DNA of 64,000 nucleotides from JBFKQC01 sp041627895 (lineage in GTDB: Bacteria > Pseudomonadota > Alphaproteobacteria > Rhodobacterales > Rhodobacteraceae), in assembly GCA_041627895.1 (NCBI GenBank), contig JBFKQC010000001.1, positions 62,001 to 126,000 of the forward strand, read 5' to 3'. The translations under genes were made by a program, and so were the position numbers. This document shows, one piece after another, positions 26,812 to 35,147 of this stretch (position 1 is its first letter; each line of letters begins with the position of its first letter). Below the pieces are notes generated by a model. It worked only from the letters and a program-made list of their open reading frames with translations. It ran no database searches and was not told the origin of the DNA.

Positions 26812-27294
26812 ATGCTTTCAGTCGGCGACAGGCTGCCGGACGCGACGCTGCTTCGAATGGGCCCCGACGGGCCGGAACAGGTGCGGCTGTCCGACCGGAC
26901 GGCCGCACGCAAGGTGGTGATCTTCGCCCTGCCAGGGGCCTTCACGCCGACCTGCGATTCGGCGCATCTGCCCAGCTTCATCCGCACCAAGGCGCAATAC
27001 GACGCCAGGGGCGTGGACGAGATCATCTGCATTTCGGTGAACGACGTCCACGTGATGCGCTATTGGGGCGAGATGTCGGGCGCGGCCGCGGCCGGCATCA
27101 CGCTGCTGGCCGACCCGGATGCGAGCTATACCAGGGCCGTGGGGCTGGCTTACGACAACCCCGCCGTCGGGTTCTACAACCGCTCGCGCCGCTACGCCCT
27201 GATCGCCGAGGACGGGGTCGTGACGGCGATGCACCTCGATCAGCCGGGGCAATGCGCGATCTCGACGGGCGAGGCGCTGCTGGAGGAACTCTGA
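26812..27294 (+). CDS. Prx5-type peroxiredoxin (second of a tandem pair)
   Basis: This is a 160-residue paralogue of the preceding gene, alignable along its whole length. It has the canonical loop PGAFTPTCD with peroxidatic Cys48, and GQCAIS matches the second Cys position of its neighbour. The start follows GGAGAGGAAGCC. The two genes diverged after an old tandem duplication, since the sequence between conserved blocks differs widely; they may differ in peroxide preference. Confidence 0.92.
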   Translation: MLSVGDRLPDATLLRMGPDGPEQVRLSDRTAARKVVIFALPGAFTPTCDSAHLPSFIRTKAQYDARGVDEIICISVNDVHVMRYWGEMSGAAAAGITLLADPDASYTRAVGLAYDNPAVGFYNRSRRYALIAEDGVVTAMHLDQPGQCAISTGEALLEEL

Positions 27295-27607
27295 GGCGGG
27301 ATCGGGGCGGCCGGGGCGGGGCGGCAGCGTGGAACGAATGGCTTGATTCTTTCGTTCGCGTCCTTCCCGGCGCGGAACAAGTCCGAAGGCCGCCGCGCCA
27401 TCGCCGACCCGCCCCGGTGGGGCGGCGATTGGGTAAGGCCAGCGCATCGGTTCGAAGTTGCGCGGCAACCGCGGGATAAATCGCGCCGACCCGCCGTCGG
27501 CTCGCCACCCCGCGGGTCGGCGATGCGGCGGCTTGGCGCAGCAACGGCAGCGCCGGCAAAAGCCCCGTCCCGCTTCTGGCCCGACCCCGCCAGGCGCTCC
27601 CCGCCGA
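27295..27607. other. 313-bp intergenic region with nested inverted repeats
   Basis: No credible gene is visible. GAACGAA (27332-27338) and TTCGTTC (27351-27357) can pair. A 14-bp perfect inverted repeat, CATCGCCGACCCGC (27399-27412) with its complement at 27512-27525, encloses about 99 bp. Inside the left arm region a strong hairpin CCGCCCC-ggt-GGGGCGG spans 27409-27425. There is no T-tract. It could be a mobile palindromic unit or a structured RNA 3' to the peroxiredoxins. Confidence 0.4.
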
Positions 27608-27904
27608 TCACCCCGCCAGCGCATCCAGCTTTTTCGCCAGCTTCACGTCCAGCACCGTCAGGCCGCCGGCGTCATGCGTGGTCAGTGTGACGTCGACCGT
27701 CCTGTAGACGTTGCACCACTCGGGGTGGTGGTTCCACTTCTCGGCCCAGATCGCCGCGCGGGTCATCCAGCCGAAGGCCTCGACGAAGTTGCGGAACTCG
27801 AAGCGCCTGGATATCGCGTCGCGTTCCGAATCGTGGCTCCATCCCGCCGCGTCCAGCTCGGCAAGCGCCGCCTCGCGCTCGGCGCCCTCGATCCTGTCGG
27901 TCAT
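27608..27904 (-). CDS. phhB: pterin-4a-carbinolamine dehydratase
   Basis: PhhB/DCoH dehydrates 4a-hydroxytetrahydropterin to recycle the cofactor of aromatic amino acid hydroxylases. The 98-residue protein has the family signature EKWNHHPEWCNVY, then VDVTLTTHDAGGLT. No phenylalanine hydroxylase gene is nearby, so the role may instead be in pterin or folate housekeeping. Its ATG overlaps the stop of the COG3146 gene (ATGA), at the end of a four-gene minus-strand operon. Confidence 0.93.
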   Translation of the reverse strand: MTDRIEGAEREAALAELDAAGWSHDSERDAISRRFEFRNFVEAFGWMTRAAIWAEKWNHHPEWCNVYRTVDVTLTTHDAGGLTVLDVKLAKKLDALAG

Positions 27905-29085
27905 TCGCTTTCCCCTCCTGTCTTGCGGAACGGGCCGTAGCCGGTCATCACCTCGATTTCCTCGCCGACCGCGGCACGCTCGGCCTTGAGGTACTCGTCC
28001 ACCGCCCGGCGGAACCCCGGATCGGCGATCCAGTGCAGCGAGTGGCACTGCATCGGCAGATAACCGCGCGCCAGCTTGTGCGGACCCTGCGCCCCGGCCT
28101 CGACCCGGCGCATCCCACGGCAGATGGCAAAGTCGATGGCCCGGTAATAGCACAGCTCGAAATGCAGGCAGGGGTGGTCCTCGACGCAGCCCCAGTAGCG
28201 CCCGAAAAGCGTCTCGCGCCCGATGAAGTTCAGCGCCCCGGCAACCCAGCGCCCATGGCGCCGGGCCATGACCAGAAGGATGTCGTCGCGCAATTCCGCA
28301 TGCGCCAGATCGAAGAAGTCCCGCGTCAGGTAGGGCGAGCCCCATTTCCGCGCGCCCGTGTCCTGGTAGAACCGCCAGAAGGCGTCCCAGTGCTCGGGCG
28401 CGATCTCGGCGCCCGACAGTTCCACGATCTCGCCGCCGAAGGCCTGCGCCTGGGCGCGCTCCTTGCGGATGTTCTTGCGCTTTCGCGACGACAGCGCGGC
28501 CAGGAAAGCGTCGAAATCGGCATAACCCGCGTTCAGCCAGTGGAACTGCTCGCTGACCCGGTGCAGCAGCCCCATCCTGGCGCCCGCGCGGGCCTCGTCC
28601 CCGGTGCAGAATGTGACGTGCAGCGAAGACACCCGGTTCTCAGCGGCAAGCTGGACCGCCCCCTGCACCAGCGCCGCCTGTCCCATCTCTTCCAGCCCGC
28701 TGCGCACCAGAAGCCGCCGCCCGGTGGCCGGGGTGAAGGGCACCGCGATCTGCAATTTCGGATAATACTGCCCGCCGGCGCGTTCATAGGCATGGGCCCA
28801 GTTGTGGTCGAAGATGTACTCGCCCTGGCTGTGGCCCTTGGCATAGCAGGGTGCGGCGGCGATGATCTGCCCGTCCATCGCCGCGGTCAGGTGCCGCGGC
28901 GCCCATCCGGTGCCGGGACCGACCGAGCCCGAAACCTCCAGCGCGTTCAGGAACCGCCAGGTGGTGAACGGGTCCAGCGGCCGGCCGCCATCGGCCGCCT
29001 CCGGGCAGGCACAGCCGTCCCAGTCGCCTGGCGCGATCTCGGCCAGGCTGCCCGCCACGTTGATCTCGATCCGGGTCTCGCGCAT
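27901..29085 (-). CDS. COG3146-family GNAT/FemAB-like protein
   Basis: This 394-residue protein belongs to the bacterial COG3146 family, often named peptidogalycan biosynthesis or GNAT-like. Recognisable blocks are YIFDHNWAHAYERAGGQYYP, SSRKRKNIRKER, LFGRYWGC and GAQGPHKLARGYLP. The fold is expected to be a double GNAT like FemAB, which transfers aminoacyl or acyl groups, but the biochemical role is not established. It is third of four in the ridA-GDPD-COG3146-phhB unit. Confidence 0.85.
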   Translation of the reverse strand: MRETRIEINVAGSLAEIAPGDWDGCACPEAADGGRPLDPFTTWRFLNALEVSGSVGPGTGWAPRHLTAAMDGQIIAAAPCYAKGHSQGEYIFDHNWAHAYERAGGQYYPKLQIAVPFTPATGRRLLVRSGLEEMGQAALVQGAVQLAAENRVSSLHVTFCTGDEARAGARMGLLHRVSEQFHWLNAGYADFDAFLAALSSRKRKNIRKERAQAQAFGGEIVELSGAEIAPEHWDAFWRFYQDTGARKWGSPYLTRDFFDLAHAELRDDILLVMARRHGRWVAGALNFIGRETLFGRYWGCVEDHPCLHFELCYYRAIDFAICRGMRRVEAGAQGPHKLARGYLPMQCHSLHWIADPGFRRAVDEYLKAERAAVGEEIEVMTGYGPFRKTGGESE

Positions 29086-29133
29086 CTTCGCTGTCCGCTG
29101 GATGGACTAATCATGGGGCTCAGGCCCGGGGCG

Positions 29134-29904
29134 TCAAGGCGCGGGGATTTCGGCGGCGTAGCCTTCGAAGGTGATGTTGTGCGCGACCTCGCGCGCCTTC
29201 GCCTCTTCCGCCGGGGACCGCACCGTCCAGCACAGGATACCCGCGCCCTGCGCCTTCAACTCGGCAATGCGCGGGCGGCCGAGGTCGGTGGCGCGGTGAC
29301 TGACGAAGCTGACGCCGAGCCGATCGTAATCCGGCACGTCGCGCAGGTGCACGAAGACCGCTTCGGGCAACTCGGGCCAGTCGCGCGGCTGGTAGGCGCA
29401 AGTGGTCAGCCCGCGCGGCACGTCCGGCGCGGCCTCGGCGAAGACCTCCACCGCGTGCGGGTTGAACGACATCACCGCGACCGGCCCGGCATAGCCTGCC
29501 AGTGCCGCGGCCACGGCGCGTTCCAGCGGGCCGACATTGCGCATCATGGCGCCGTCCTGGTCCTTGATCTCGACCAGCAGAGGCACCCGCCCGGCAACCT
29601 GGTCCAGCACGTCCTCGAGCGTCGGGATACCCTCGTCGCCGCCCGTCAGCGTGATCGCCGACAACTCGGCCGCAACGCGCTCGCGGACCTTGCCGGTCTC
29701 GCCCGTCAGCCGGTCGAGGCTGTAGTCGTGGAACACCATCGCCCGGCGGTCGGCCGAAAGCTGCACGTCGCACTCGATGCCGTAACCCGCCGCGATGGCC
29801 GCTGAAAACGCGGCGCGCGAGTTCTCGGGGCGCCGCAAATCCCAGTCGTGATAGCCGCGATGCGCAAGCGGCAGGCGCAGGAATTTCGGGTCGAGCGGGG
29901 TCAT
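29134..29904 (-). CDS. glycerophosphodiester phosphodiesterase
   Basis: This 256-residue GDPD TIM-barrel enzyme hydrolyses glycerophosphodiesters to glycerol-3-phosphate and alcohols. The catalytic HRG is in LAHRGYHDW, metal Glu/Asp in GIECDVQLS, the second His in VFHDYSLDRLTG, and a further conserved block is LLVEIKDQ. It lacks a signal peptide and should be cytoplasmic. Its ATG overlaps the ridA-like stop (ATGA). Confidence 0.92.
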   Translation of the reverse strand: MTPLDPKFLRLPLAHRGYHDWDLRRPENSRAAFSAAIAAGYGIECDVQLSADRRAMVFHDYSLDRLTGETGKVRERVAAELSAITLTGGDEGIPTLEDVLDQVAGRVPLLVEIKDQDGAMMRNVGPLERAVAAALAGYAGPVAVMSFNPHAVEVFAEAAPDVPRGLTTCAYQPRDWPELPEAVFVHLRDVPDYDRLGVSFVSHRATDLGRPRIAELKAQGAGILCWTVRSPAEEAKAREVAHNITFEGYAAEIPAP

Positions 29905-30365
29905 CTGACCTGGAAGATGCCCTCGATCTCGACCGCGACGCCCAGGGGCAGCGATGCCGCCGAGACCGCCGACCGCGCATGCCGCCCGGCATCGCCCAGC
30001 GCCTCGACCAGGAAATCCGAGGCGCCGTTGATCACCTTCGGCTGGTCGGTGAAGTCGGCGGTCGAATTGACGAAGCCGGTCAGCTTGACCGCGCGCACCA
30101 GCCGGTCCAGATCGCCGCCGCAGGCCGCGCGAACCTGGGCCAGCAGACTGATCGCGCAGGTCCGCGCCGCGGCGGCGCCGGCCGCGACGTCCAGGTCGGC
30201 GCCAAGCTTGCCCTTGATCAGCCCCTCGGCGGTCTGGCTGATCTGGCCCGAGACATAGACGATGTCTCCGACCTGAACGGCGGGCACGTAATTGGCGGCA
30301 GGCGCAGGCGCGTCGGGCAGGCTGACGCCCAGTTCGGCCAGGCGGGTCTCGATGGCTCCGGGCAT
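29901..30365 (-). CDS. RidA/YjgF-family enamine deaminase (YjgH-type)
   Basis: This 154-residue RidA-superfamily protein is longer than the 125-130 residues of classical RidA, as in the subfamily with LGVSLPDAPAPAANYVPAV at the N-terminus. The conserved VYVSGQIS and VNSTADFTDQPKVINGASD blocks are present. The Arg that binds the carboxylate in true RidA is not clear here, so deaminase activity is uncertain. The ATG follows AAAGGACCCC. It is the first gene of the four-gene operon. Confidence 0.85.
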   Translation of the reverse strand: MPGAIETRLAELGVSLPDAPAPAANYVPAVQVGDIVYVSGQISQTAEGLIKGKLGADLDVAAGAAAARTCAISLLAQVRAACGGDLDRLVRAVKLTGFVNSTADFTDQPKVINGASDFLVEALGDAGRHARSAVSAASLPLGVAVEIEGIFQVR

Positions 30366-30456
30366 GTCGGGGTCCTTTCGCGGGTCATTCGCGTCGCACG
30401 CTAGCGCGGCCCGCGGCAAAGGAAAACCGATTCCGCACCGGCCCCGCGCTGCGGGT

Positions 30457-31770
30457 TCAGCTTTCGCGGAACGCCTTGGCGAAATAGTCGGTCAGCGGCT
30501 TGACCAGATAGGCCAGCGGCGTGCGGTCCTCGGTGCGGATGAAGGCCTCGACCGGCATGCCCGGGATCAGCACCAGCCCCGGCGGCAGCTTTTCGATCTC
30601 GCCCTCGGGCAGGCGGATCTCGGCGCGGTAATAGCTGCGCTGGGTCGTCTCGTCGATCAGCGCATCGGCCGAAATCTGCACGACCTGGCCGGTCAGTTCG
30701 GGCGTGGTGCGGCTGTCGAAGGCGGAAAACCGCACCGTCACCGCCTGGCTGGCAAAGACCTGGTCGACATGGATCGGGTCGACCTGTGCCGCGATCACCA
30801 GCGGCCGGTCCTGCGGGATCAGGTACAGCACCGGCTCGGCCGGGCGGATCACCGAACGCGGCGCAAAGACCTGCATCGAATAGACGATGCCGGCCACCGG
30901 CGCGGTGATGTCCAGCCGTTGCAGCTGGCTTTGCAGCGCGCGGCGCTGTTCGGCCAGTTCAAGCTCGCGCACCTGAAGATCGCGCAGCCGGGTGATCGCG
31001 TCCTCGCGGCGCAGCGTGTCGAGCTTGAGGATCTCGATATCTATCTCGGTGATGCGCTCTTCGGCCTGCGCGCCGCCGGCGACCAGTTCGCCCTTGCGCC
31101 CGACCAGCCGCGCCTCTTCGCGCTGCAGCCCCAGCACCCGTGTCGCCTGCGCCAGCCCGCGGTCCAACAACGACTGCTGGTCGGCCAGTTCCTTGCGGAT
31201 CAGCTCGATCTGGATTTCGAGCGAATCCATCTGCGCCCGGATGCCGTCGACCTGGGTCAGGATCTGGCTGCGCCGCTTGCCAAGCTGCTCGGTCTCGTTC
31301 GCCATCGACAAATTCCGCGCCTCGAACAGGCGCTGCTGGCCGTCGATCAGGTCGGCCACCTCGGGCCGCCCGGCGGCCAGGTCGATCAGTTCCGGTTCGA
31401 ACGCGATGCTGGCGGCGCCGTCGCGCTCGGCCTCCAGCCGGCCGCGGCGGGCGATCAGTTCGAACAGCTGACTCTCGACGATGGCGAGGTCGGATTTCAG
31501 CCGCAGCGGGTCGAGCCGGACCAGCAAATCGCCCTCTGCGACCAGGTCGCCCTCGCCCACGCGGATCTCGGCCACCACGCCGCCGTCTGGGTGCTGCACC
31601 ACCTGCCGGTTCTTTTCCACCTCGACCTGGCCGGTGGCGATGATCGCGCCCGAGATGTTGGCCAGCACCGCCCACGACCCGAAGCCGCCCACCAGAATCA
31701 GCAGCCCGAGCACGCCCAGGATCAGGTGGCGGCGCGAGGAAAACGTGCGGGGGGTCGGCGCGTCGCTCAT
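30457..31770 (-). CDS. type I secretion membrane fusion protein (HlyD family)
   Basis: This is the periplasmic adaptor of a type I secretion system, 437 residues. It has one N-terminal membrane helix (LILGVLGLLILVGGFGSWAVL), a lipoyl/barrel-sandwich half (ATGQVEVEKNRQVVQHPDGG), a long coiled-coil hairpin of about 200 residues rich in Gln/Glu/Leu/Arg, the second lipoyl half (LDITAPVAGIVYSM) and a beta-barrel C-terminus with PGMPVEAFI. Its ATG overlaps the stop of the ABC exporter gene (ATGA). Confidence 0.93.
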   Translation of the reverse strand: MSDAPTPRTFSSRRHLILGVLGLLILVGGFGSWAVLANISGAIIATGQVEVEKNRQVVQHPDGGVVAEIRVGEGDLVAEGDLLVRLDPLRLKSDLAIVESQLFELIARRGRLEAERDGAASIAFEPELIDLAAGRPEVADLIDGQQRLFEARNLSMANETEQLGKRRSQILTQVDGIRAQMDSLEIQIELIRKELADQQSLLDRGLAQATRVLGLQREEARLVGRKGELVAGGAQAEERITEIDIEILKLDTLRREDAITRLRDLQVRELELAEQRRALQSQLQRLDITAPVAGIVYSMQVFAPRSVIRPAEPVLYLIPQDRPLVIAAQVDPIHVDQVFASQAVTVRFSAFDSRTTPELTGQVVQISADALIDETTQRSYYRAEIRLPEGEIEKLPPGLVLIPGMPVEAFIRTEDRTPLAYLVKPLTDYFAKAFRES

Positions 31771-33533
31771 GTCACGCCGCCCGGCCCGGCGCTGCGGCGC
31801 ACCTCGCGGTAGTTCTGCAGCACCTCCTTCATCACCTCGTCGCGCGGCCCGAAGGCGCGGCGCGCGCCCATGTCGAGCACCAGAAGCGTATCGCATTCCT
31901 CGATCGCCGCGGGCCGGTGCGCCATGATGATCACCGATCGGCCCTCGGCCTTCATCTGCCGGATCGCCGCGTTCAGCGCGCGCGAGCCTTCGTTGTCGAG
32001 GTTCGAATTCGGCTCGTCCAGCACCAGCAGAACCGGCTCGCCATACATCGCCCGCGCCAGTCCGACGCGCTGAATCTGCCCGCCCGACAGCCGCCCGCCG
32101 CCCGAGGTCACGCGGGTGTCATAGCCGTCGGGCAGCTTCAGGATCATGTCGTGCGCCGCGGCCTTGCGAGCCGCCTCGATCACCTTGGCGGGGTCCGGCT
32201 GCAGGCTCAGCCGGGCGATATTCTCGGCAATCGTGCCGTCGAAAAGCGGCACGCGCTGCGGCAGAAAGCCGATATGCCGGCCCAGCGCATCCGGATCGTA
32301 CTGCTCCAGCGCCGCGCCATCCAGCCGGATCTTGCCGCCCGCGGGGCGCCAGACCCCGGTGATCGCGCGCGCCAGCGTCGACTTGCCCGATCCGCTGGGC
32401 CCGATCACACCGCAGGCCTGGCCCGGCTTGACGTCGAACGACACCAGCCGCAGGCTTGCCACCTTCTCGCCGGGCGGCACCACGGTAAGTTGCTGCACCG
32501 TCAGCTTCGCCGCCGGCACCGGCAGCGCCATCCGCTCGGGCTCGACCGGGACCAGCGCCAGCAACTCCGCCAGCGACTGCCAGCCCTTCATCGCGCGCTG
32601 GATCAGCGGCCATTGCCCGATCGCCAGGTCGATCGGCGCCAGCGCCCGGCCCAGCAGGATCGAGGCGGCGATCATCGCGCCGGGCGTCAGATCGGCGGTC
32701 AGCACCAGGTAGGCGCCGAGGCCCAGCATCGCCGATTGCAGGAACAGCCGAAGCGTCTTCGAGAGCGTCGAGAACCCGCCCGAGCGGTCGCTCGACTGCA
32801 CGCCGGAGGCCAGCGCGCGGCCGCGCACGATGTTCCAGCGCGCGAAGGCGGCCGACTGCATGCCCATGCTGCGCACCATCTCGGCCTCGGTCCTGATCTG
32901 GTCCGACAGGTGCTCGGCCTGCGCGTTGGCCATGTTGGCGTTCAGCACCGGGCCCTTGGTCATCACCTGGTTCAGTACCGTCACCAGGATCAGCACGGTT
33001 CCGCCGACCACCGCCAGCGCACCGAGCCAGGGATGGAAGACGGCGATTCCCAACAGGAAGACCGGCGTCCAGGGGATGTCAAAGAGCGCCGCGAAGACCG
33101 GCGAGGCCAGCAGCCGCTGCACCGCCTCGAGGTCGCGCAATTCGTTGCTGCCGCTCGGGTCCTGGACGACGCTGGCCTTCCGCACCACCGCGGAAAAGAC
33201 CCGCCGGTCCAGCGCCGCCTGAAACGTCGCGCCGATTCGCGCCAGGATGCGGCCGCGGACGAAATCCAGCAGCCCCATCATCCCGAACAGGAACGCCATC
33301 AGGATGAACAGCGCCAGAAGCGTTTCCTGGCTGCGGCTGCCCAGCACCCGGTCGTAGACCTGCAGCATGAAGATCGGGCCGGTCAGCATCAGCAGGTTCA
33401 CGAAGAAGCTGAAGATTCCGACGGCCCAGAACAGCCCGCGGCTGGCCCGCCGGGCCTGCCGCAGTTCCCTTCGCCCGGCCTCGATATCCGGCCTGCGCAG
33501 CGCGGTCGCGTCGATCGCCACACCCTCCGCCAA
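31767..33533 (-). CDS. type I secretion ABC exporter (permease/ATPase fusion, PrtD-like)
   Basis: This is the inner-membrane ABC exporter of a type I secretion system, 588 residues. It has a six-helix membrane domain (about 25-310) followed by an ATPase with Walker A GPSGSGKST, signature LSGGQ and Walker B LLVLDEPNSNLD. It lacks an N-terminal C39 or C39-like domain, matching the PrtD/AprD class. The start is uncertain: TTG at 33531-33533 gives the longest frame, while a GTG ten bases downstream has GGAGG almost touching it. Neither an outer-membrane TolC gene nor an RTX substrate is in the window. Confidence 0.93.
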   Translation of the reverse strand: MAEGVAIDATALRRPDIEAGRRELRQARRASRGLFWAVGIFSFFVNLLMLTGPIFMLQVYDRVLGSRSQETLLALFILMAFLFGMMGLLDFVRGRILARIGATFQAALDRRVFSAVVRKASVVQDPSGSNELRDLEAVQRLLASPVFAALFDIPWTPVFLLGIAVFHPWLGALAVVGGTVLILVTVLNQVMTKGPVLNANMANAQAEHLSDQIRTEAEMVRSMGMQSAAFARWNIVRGRALASGVQSSDRSGGFSTLSKTLRLFLQSAMLGLGAYLVLTADLTPGAMIAASILLGRALAPIDLAIGQWPLIQRAMKGWQSLAELLALVPVEPERMALPVPAAKLTVQQLTVVPPGEKVASLRLVSFDVKPGQACGVIGPSGSGKSTLARAITGVWRPAGGKIRLDGAALEQYDPDALGRHIGFLPQRVPLFDGTIAENIARLSLQPDPAKVIEAARKAAAHDMILKLPDGYDTRVTSGGGRLSGGQIQRVGLARAMYGEPVLLVLDEPNSNLDNEGSRALNAAIRQMKAEGRSVIIMAHRPAAIEECDTLLVLDMGARRAFGPRDEVMKEVLQNYREVRRSAGPGGVT

Positions 33534-33656
33534 TCGCTGAATGTCACCAATTGGCCACTACAATTACACGAGATTCGGATAATATGTGGGAAACGCGGCG
33601 TCATCCATTATGTGAATCCGGGTGAGATTTTTGTGGGTATTAGAAGAATTGCTGCC

Positions 33657-34409
33657 ATGGCCCGCCATCTGACCGGACGCATCGCCGCGCTTCTGGCCTT
33701 TGCCGTCGTGGCGCTTGCCGGCTGCGGCACGCCAGAGGTCGCGCACGGCATCAACGATCCTTACGAAGACAAGAACCGCGCCGTGCACGAGGCCAACAAG
33801 GCCATCGACCGGACGATCCTGAAGCCCCTGTCGGGCGGTGCGGGCGGTCTGCCCGAGCCGGTGATGCGCTCGGTCGGCAACTTCGCGCAGAATCTCGGCA
33901 CGCCGTCGGACATCGTCAACGACCTGTTACAGGCCAATATCGACGACGCGGCGCACAACTTCACCCGCTTCCTGATCAACACCACCTTCGGAATCGGCGG
34001 CATCTTCGACCCGGCCACCGACTGGGGACTCTTCGCACGCGACAGCGATTTCGGCGAAACCCTGCATGTCTGGGGCGCGGCCGAGGGGCATTATGTGGAA
34101 CTGCCGCTGCTCGGCCCCTCGACCAAGCGCGACGCGATCGGCAAGGCGGTGGACCTGTTCACCAACCCACTGAGCTATATCCTGCCGACGCCCGAGCGCT
34201 ATGCGATCCCTGTGTCGGGCGTCGCATCACGTATTGGTGACCGGGGCCGTTTCGCCGACACGATCGATTCTATATTGTACGAAAGCGCGGATTCGTATGC
34301 GCAGTCGCGGCTGCTTTACCTGGAATCGCGGCGGTTCCAGCTGGGTGGCGAGTCCGCGGTGAACTCGGAAGAGACGTTCGAAGATTACGAGGACTTCTAT
34401 GGCCAATGA
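33657..34409 (+). CDS. mlaA: MlaA/VacJ-family outer-membrane lipid-asymmetry lipoprotein
   Basis: MlaA extracts misplaced phospholipids from the outer leaflet of the outer membrane. The 250-residue protein has a lipobox LAGC (Cys23), the family opening NDPYEDKNRAVHEANKAID, the segment INTTFGIGGIFDPAT and LPLLGPSTKRDAIG. The start ATG at 33657 is the one that fits the signal length. mlaC follows with an 11-nt overlap; the MlaFEDB importer is not in the window. The AT-rich 123 bp upstream separates it from the divergent type I exporter. Confidence 0.93.
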   Translation: MARHLTGRIAALLAFAVVALAGCGTPEVAHGINDPYEDKNRAVHEANKAIDRTILKPLSGGAGGLPEPVMRSVGNFAQNLGTPSDIVNDLLQANIDDAAHNFTRFLINTTFGIGGIFDPATDWGLFARDSDFGETLHVWGAAEGHYVELPLLGPSTKRDAIGKAVDLFTNPLSYILPTPERYAIPVSGVASRIGDRGRFADTIDSILYESADSYAQSRLLYLESRRFQLGGESAVNSEETFEDYEDFYGQ

Positions 34410-35004
34410 TCTCACGCGACGTAGGTTTCTGGCGGTGACCGGCGGCGGCACCGTCGCCATGCTGGCCGGTGCGCCGGCGCTGGCGCTGAACTCGGCGCAG
34501 GCCGAACACCTGATCGACCAGGTCGTCGCGCGGATCAACTCCGTGATCAACTCCGGCGGCTCGGAAGGCGCGATGCTGGCCGAGTTCGAGCGGATTTTCG
34601 GCGATTATGCCGACGTCAACTTCATCGCCTTCAAGACGCTCGGCCCCCCCGCCCGCAGCGCCACCAACGCGCAGATGCAGGCCTATTCGCGGGCGTTCCA
34701 GGGCTACATGGCGCGCAAGTACGGGCGACGCTTCCGCGAGTTCATCGGCGGCCGGGTCGAAGTGATCGAGGCCCGCGCGGTCAAGTCGTTCTTCGAGGTC
34801 AAGACGCTGACCAAGCTGCGCGGCCGCGCACCGTTCGACGTCAGCTTCTTCGTCAGCGACAAGAGCGGGCGCAGCCTGTTCTTCGACATGCGCATCGAGG
34901 GGATCAGCCTGGTGAACAGCGAGGCGACCGAGATCCGCGCCATGCTCGACCGGCGCCGCGGCGACCTCGACCAGATGATCAACGACCTTACCCGGGCGGG
35001 CTGA
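34399..35004 (+). CDS. mlaC: MlaC-family periplasmic phospholipid carrier
   Basis: This is the periplasmic shuttle of the Mla system, 201 residues. The N-terminus shows a Tat signal (TRRRFLAVTGGG), unlike the Sec signal of E. coli MlaC. The mature protein has the Tol-Tol-Ttg2 (MlaC) pattern: an N-terminal helix pair, FKTLGPPARSATNAQMQAYS, and a beta segment VSFFVSDKSGRSLFFDMRIEG. It overlaps the 3' end of mlaA by 11 nt and is translationally coupled to it. Confidence 0.9.
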   Translation: MANDLTRRRFLAVTGGGTVAMLAGAPALALNSAQAEHLIDQVVARINSVINSGGSEGAMLAEFERIFGDYADVNFIAFKTLGPPARSATNAQMQAYSRAFQGYMARKYGRRFREFIGGRVEVIEARAVKSFFEVKTLTKLRGRAPFDVSFFVSDKSGRSLFFDMRIEGISLVNSEATEIRAMLDRRRGDLDQMINDLTRAG

Positions 35005-35049
35005 TCCGCGCGGCCCGCGCGGTTCCGCCAGGGGACATCCCGCGCTAAA

Positions 35050-35146
35050 GCAATTTCCAGCGAAGCCGATCGGGCGAAGCGCCGCGAAGTTGCGCCCGGC
35101 AATCAGGATCGGGCGCATTCCGTGACTCGAAGATCGCGGAATGTGC
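35050..35146. repeat. two hairpin-forming palindromes between mlaC and the hydrolase gene
   Basis: GCAATTTC (35050-35057) pairs with GAAGTTGC (35086-35093), and GCGCATTCCG (35113-35122) pairs with CGGAATGTGC (35137-35146), each with one G-T wobble. The second hairpin ends 2 bp before the stop codon of the convergent hydrolase. The block AAAGCAATTTCCAGCGAAG recalls short palindromic repeats dispersed in alphaproteobacterial genomes (from memory). No T-tract is present. Confidence 0.5.
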
Positions 35147-35147
35147 T

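Noticed and set aside
31917..33656. Long plus-strand frame reading into mlaA
   Set aside because: Only the part from 33657 has MlaA features; the rest is antisense to the ABC exporter.
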